Assembly: GCF_027594865.1 (NCBI RefSeq)
Contig: NZ_CP089391.1
Span: 6,416,501-6,480,500, forward strand
Direction: 5' to 3'
From: Bradyrhizobium xenonodulans
GTDB lineage: Bacteria; Pseudomonadota; Alphaproteobacteria; Rhizobiales; Xanthobacteraceae
Length of the DNA: 64,000 nt
Below are positions 60,930 through 64,000 of this stretch, one piece after another (positions within the stretch are counted from its first letter, which is position 1; each line of letters opens with the position of its first letter). Made by a program: the position numbers and the translations under genes. The notes under the pieces were generated by a model, which saw only the letters and a list, made by a program, of their open reading frames with translations, was not told where the DNA came from and did not search any database.

Positions 60930-61424
60930 ATGCCCCCGCTCCGCGCCGGCATCCTCGTGGCAATGGTCACGCTCGTGGCCGACCAGGCTTCGAAGCTCTG
61001 GCTGCTAAACGTGTTCGACCTCGCCCGCCGCGGCGTGGTGAAGGTGATGCCGTTCTTCGACCTGGTGCTGGCCAAGAACGTCGGGATCAGCTTCGGTTGG
61101 CTCCAGAACGACAGCCAGGCGGCGCAGCTCGCGCTGATGGCTGTGAAGGTCGTTGCTGTGGTCGCCCTGGCGATCTGGATGGTCCGTTCGCACACCCGGC
61201 TTGCGACCGTCGCCCTGGGACTGATCATCGGCGGTGCCGTCGGCAACGGCATCGACCGCTTCGCCTATGGCGCGGTGATCGATTTCGCCCTGCTCCACAT
61301 CGAGATCGGCGGAAATACCTATAATTGGTATGTGTTTAACCTCGCGGACGTGGCCATCGTTGTCGGGGTGGCGGCGCTATTGTATGATTCCTTCATGGGG
61401 GTACCCGCCGCAAAAGCGCCCTGA
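60930..61424 (+). CDS. lspA: Lipoprotein signal peptidase
   Basis: From ATG at 60930 the product is 164 residues with four membrane helices and the two catalytic aspartates in GNGIDRFAYGAVIDFALLHI and YVFNLADVAIVVGVAALLYD; ADQASKLWLLN is the first conserved motif and KNVGISFGWLQN the second. It removes signal peptides from prolipoproteins in the inner membrane. It starts 8 bases after the ileS stop, as is common. Confidence 0.93.
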   Translation: MPPLRAGILVAMVTLVADQASKLWLLNVFDLARRGVVKVMPFFDLVLAKNVGISFGWLQNDSQAAQLALMAVKVVAVVALAIWMVRSHTRLATVALGLIIGGAVGNGIDRFAYGAVIDFALLHIEIGGNTYNWYVFNLADVAIVVGVAALLYDSFMGVPAAKAP

Positions 61425-61520
61425 TCCCGGCTGATACGGGCGGGCAGGCGGAACCTTGCTTTTTGCGAGGATAGGCCGCGTGCGAGCGGTAAACTGCCAC
61501 AATATGGAACAGGTACAGTG

Positions 61521-62246
61521 ATGCGCAGCTCGAAGACCAGCGGTTTGATGGTTCGAGACCCCCGGCAGGGGATCCGGCGGGCGTTGAAATTGTCCGCTGT
61601 CGCGCTCAGCGTCGGCCTCGTCATGTCGGCAGGCGCGGTGCGCGCCGGCGACGACGATGATGACGACATGACCTTCGAAGAGAAGCTCATCGACAATTTG
61701 ATGTCCGGCCTCGGCGCCAAGAGCATGGAAAAGCCCGGCATCGAATACCGCGAGCGCTCGCCGCTGGTCGTGCCGCCGAAGCTCGACCTGCCGCCCCCTG
61801 CATCGTCCGCCGAGGCCGCTCCTCCGAACTGGCCAAAAGACCCGGATGAGAAGCGTCGCAAGGAGCTTGCCGCTGCCAGAAAGAAACCCGGCACCAAGTT
61901 CCAGAATCCCTGGGAAACGGCCCGCCCCCTGACTCCGGCCGAACTGGACGCCGTCAAGACCAACGGCAATACCCGCACGTCAAGCAACGACCCCGTCCAG
62001 CCGGGCGGAAACAATCCGACCATGAGCCCAAGTCAGCTCGGCTATAAAGGCGGACTGCTCGGGCTCTTCAAGGGTGACAGCGACGAATCCAAGCAATTCA
62101 CCTCTGAGCCAACGCGGGAATCCCTGACCGAACCACCGCCCGGATACCAGACGCCCTCGCCCAACTACGCCTACGGCTCCGGGGGACCGGATAAGTCCAA
62201 AAGGACATATTTTGACGTGCTCAGTGGTAAGGAAAAAGAGCGATAG
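61521..62246 (+). CDS. Membrane-anchored or exported Pro-rich hypothetical protein
   Basis: From ATG at 61521 (a GTG lies directly before) the product is 241 residues. A basic start leads into a hydrophobic segment (ALKLSAVALSVGLVMSAGAV, ARAG) that may be a signal peptide, then an acidic run GDDDDDDM, FEEKLIDNLMSGLGAKSMEK and a Pro/Lys-rich disordered rest with KFQNPWETARPLTPAELDAV. Proteins of this plan sit between lspA and the M16 peptidase pair in bradyrhizobia. Function unknown; a link to lipoprotein or envelope processing is only from position. Confidence 0.75.
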   Translation: MRSSKTSGLMVRDPRQGIRRALKLSAVALSVGLVMSAGAVRAGDDDDDDMTFEEKLIDNLMSGLGAKSMEKPGIEYRERSPLVVPPKLDLPPPASSAEAAPPNWPKDPDEKRRKELAAARKKPGTKFQNPWETARPLTPAELDAVKTNGNTRTSSNDPVQPGGNNPTMSPSQLGYKGGLLGLFKGDSDESKQFTSEPTRESLTEPPPGYQTPSPNYAYGSGGPDKSKRTYFDVLSGKEKER

Positions 62247-62436
62247 CGCTCTTGCTGGTTGGCGCCGCCATACGGAACTGCCGCAATCGCCCGGTGTAAG
62301 CCGGACGAAGCACATGACTTATCTTTAACCTCACGATGACGGCGTTCTCTTCTTCGTGACGAAAAGCGCCAGGCCGCACGGTGTAGCATGCCGTGCCTCC
62401 GAGCCGGACATCCGGATCTCGGCTTCACCAGGGATC

Positions 62437-63831
62437 ATGATGTCCGCAAACCGATCGGCTGCCTGCCTCCTTGCCGCGCTGCTTTCGACGAGTGTCCTCC
62501 CAGCCAGCGCCACCTTCGCCCAGACCACGGTGACATCGGCTCCGCCTGCCAGCTTCACGCTCGGCAACGGCATGCAGGTCGTGGTGATCCCGGACCACCG
62601 CACGCCCGTGGTCACGGAGATGATCTGGTACAAGGTCGGCTCGGCCGACGAGACGCCGGGCAAGTCCGGGCTCGCGCACTTCCTCGAGCATTTGATGTTC
62701 AAGGGCACCTCGAAGCACCCGGTCGGCGAATTCTCCCAGACCGTGCTGCGCGTCGGCGGCAACGAGAACGCCTCGACCTCGGTCGACTACACCAATTACT
62801 ACCAGCGCGTGCCGAAAGAACAGCTGCCGACCATGATGGAGTTCGAGGCCGACCGCATGACCGGCCTCATCCTCAAGGACGAGAACGTGCTGCCGGAGCG
62901 CGACGTCGTGCTCGAAGAGTACAACATGCGCGTCGCCAACAATCCGGATGCGCGGCTCAACGAGCAGATCATGGCCGCGCTCTATCTCAACCACCCCTAC
63001 GGCCGGCCCGTGATCGGCTGGCACCAGGAGATCGAGAAGCTCGATCGCGAGGATGCGCTCGCCTTCTACCGCCGCTTCTACGCGCCGAACAACGCGATCC
63101 TGGTGATCGCCGGCGACGTCGAAGCCGCCGACATCCGCCCGCTGGTCGAGCGTAATTTCGGCTCGATCCCGGCCCAGCCCGCGATCCCCGCACGCCGCGT
63201 CCGCCCGCAGGAGCCGGAGCCTGCCGCCCCGCGCACGGTCACGCTGGCCGACCCCCGCGTCGAGCAGCCGAGCCTGCGCCGCTATTATCTCGTGCCCTCC
63301 GCGACGACGGCTGCGGCCGGTGAAAGCGCGGCCCTCGACGTGCTGGCGCAATTGATGGGCAGCGGCAGCAATTCCTATCTCTACCGTGCGCTCGTCGTCG
63401 ACAAGCCGCTCGCGGTGTCGGCCAACGCCAGCTATTCCAGCATCTCGCTCGACCCGACCCAGTTCGCGATCTCGGCCTCGCCGAAGCCCGGCGTCAGCTT
63501 TGCCGACGTCGAGCAGGTGGTCGACGGCGTCATCGCCGACATCGCGCGGAACCCGATCCGCGCCGAGGACCTCGAACGGGTGAAGACCCAGCTCATCGCG
63601 GAGGCGATCTACGCCCAGGACAACCAGGCTGTGCTGGCGCGCTGGTATGGCGGCGCACTGACCACGGGCCTGTCGATCGAGGACATTCGGAGCTGGCCCG
63701 ATCGCATCCGCGCGGTCACGGCCGAGCAGGTTCGCGCCGTTGCACAGAAATGGCTCGAGAAGAAGCGCTCGGTGACGGGCTATCTGATCAAGGACACCGC
63801 TGCCGCCAAGCGCGAGGAGAAGCGTTCGTGA
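62437..63831 (+). CDS. M16-family zinc metallopeptidase (first of tandem pair)
   Basis: From ATG at 62437 the product is 464 residues with a signal peptide (AACLLAALLSTSVLPASATF). It has the M16 inverted zinc motif H-x-x-E-H in SGLAHFLEHLMFKGTSKHPV, a downstream Glu about 75 residues later (LPERDVVLEEYNMRVANNPD), and the C-terminal half LAQLMGSGSNSYLYRALVVD. The zinc site is complete. It is probably periplasmic and digests peptides together with the next gene, which usually lacks the zinc site. Confidence 0.93.
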   Translation: MMSANRSAACLLAALLSTSVLPASATFAQTTVTSAPPASFTLGNGMQVVVIPDHRTPVVTEMIWYKVGSADETPGKSGLAHFLEHLMFKGTSKHPVGEFSQTVLRVGGNENASTSVDYTNYYQRVPKEQLPTMMEFEADRMTGLILKDENVLPERDVVLEEYNMRVANNPDARLNEQIMAALYLNHPYGRPVIGWHQEIEKLDREDALAFYRRFYAPNNAILVIAGDVEAADIRPLVERNFGSIPAQPAIPARRVRPQEPEPAAPRTVTLADPRVEQPSLRRYYLVPSATTAAAGESAALDVLAQLMGSGSNSYLYRALVVDKPLAVSANASYSSISLDPTQFAISASPKPGVSFADVEQVVDGVIADIARNPIRAEDLERVKTQLIAEAIYAQDNQAVLARWYGGALTTGLSIEDIRSWPDRIRAVTAEQVRAVAQKWLEKKRSVTGYLIKDTAAAKREEKRS

Positions 63832-64000
63832 CCTATCCCTTCCTTCGACGCGTTGCCTTCTCCCTCGCCGCTGGCGCGGCACTTGCGCTGGTTAGCGTCT
63901 CGCCGTCGCAGGCGGCTGCAAAAATCCAGCATTTGACCTCACCGGGCGGCATCGAGGCCTGGTTCGTGCAGGACGCGACCGTGCCGCTGATCGCCATGGA
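63828..64000 (+). CDS. N-terminal fragment of the second M16-family protein, cut by window end
   Basis: GTG at 63828 overlaps the stop of the upstream peptidase (GTGA) and opens a frame to the window end: a signal peptide (VTYPFLRRVAFSLAAGAALA, SPSQAAA) followed by KIQHLTSPGGIEAWFVQDAT, the usual start of the zinc-less partner in M16 pairs. Only about 57 residues are visible, so the lack of the zinc site cannot be checked here. Confidence 0.8.
   Translation, partial: MTYPFLRRVAFSLAAGAALALVSVSPSQAAAKIQHLTSPGGIEAWFVQDATVPLIAM

Overview
The window looks like chromosomal DNA of a GC-rich soil alphaproteobacterium, most likely Bradyrhizobium or a close relative (Hyphomicrobiales, Nitrobacteraceae). 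The signs are: a ROSE-like RNA thermometer in front of a small heat-shock gene, two DUF1236 proteins, the CtrA inhibitor SciP beside flagellar genes, FlbD with a sigma-54-type promoter, an FMN riboswitch before a stand-alone second lumazine synthase, a uvrC-pgsA-moaD-moaE cluster, and dispersed palindromic repeats. The genus call rests on recalled family knowledge; no database was searched.

Layout. (1) 1-13.4 kb is an accessory, stress-linked stretch: many small secreted or single-pass proteins (often with strong ribosome binding sites), two PRC-barrel proteins, two DUF1236 proteins, a glycosyltransferase operon, a lone receiver-domain regulator and a pair of Hsp20 chaperones behind a thermometer. 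Several genes here are under 50 codons. (2) 13.4-15.1 kb holds a PolX/PHP protein whose polymerase site looks degraded. (3) 15.1-17.7 kb is a small integrated-element remnant: a tyrosine recombinase, two mutually homologous small genes, a third gene whose 3' end runs into the antisense of polX, and a 3' fragment of a tRNA-Ser gene that looks like an attachment-site scar. An intact tRNA-Met follows. (4) 18-20.6 kb has a PmtA-type lipid methyltransferase and mnmA. (5) 20.9-29.1 kb is a flagellar region: fliK-flgD, sciP, then fliF-fliG-fliH-fliN-flbD. (6) 29.4-40 kb is mixed core metabolism: a haloperoxidase-like secreted enzyme, an M20 peptidase, ribH2, proC, a thioesterase, a tautomerase, hisS and a branched-chain aminotransferase. 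(7) 39.6-42.3 kb is a marR-response regulator-histidine kinase operon. (8) 42.4-47 kb carries secreted proteins, RNase T2, rlmJ, a cold-shock protein and an outer-membrane beta-barrel protein. (9) 47.2-53.5 kb is the uvrC-pgsA-moaD-moaE-prmB series and two membrane proteins. (10) 53.6-64 kb has a TipF-like EAL protein, a HAD hydrolase, a CheY, ribF, ileS, lspA and a tandem pair of M16 peptidases, the last cut by the window end.

The genes connect at several points. The flagellar region contains structural genes, the sigma-54 activator FlbD, a matching -24/-12 promoter and SciP next to a CtrA-like box. Flavin supply appears twice (riboswitch-linked ribH2, and ribF). The most original leads are a short isoleucine-codon leader ORF with a good ribosome binding site before ileS, the polymerase-dead-looking PolX, the paralogous gene pair in the element remnant, and several translationally coupled microproteins.
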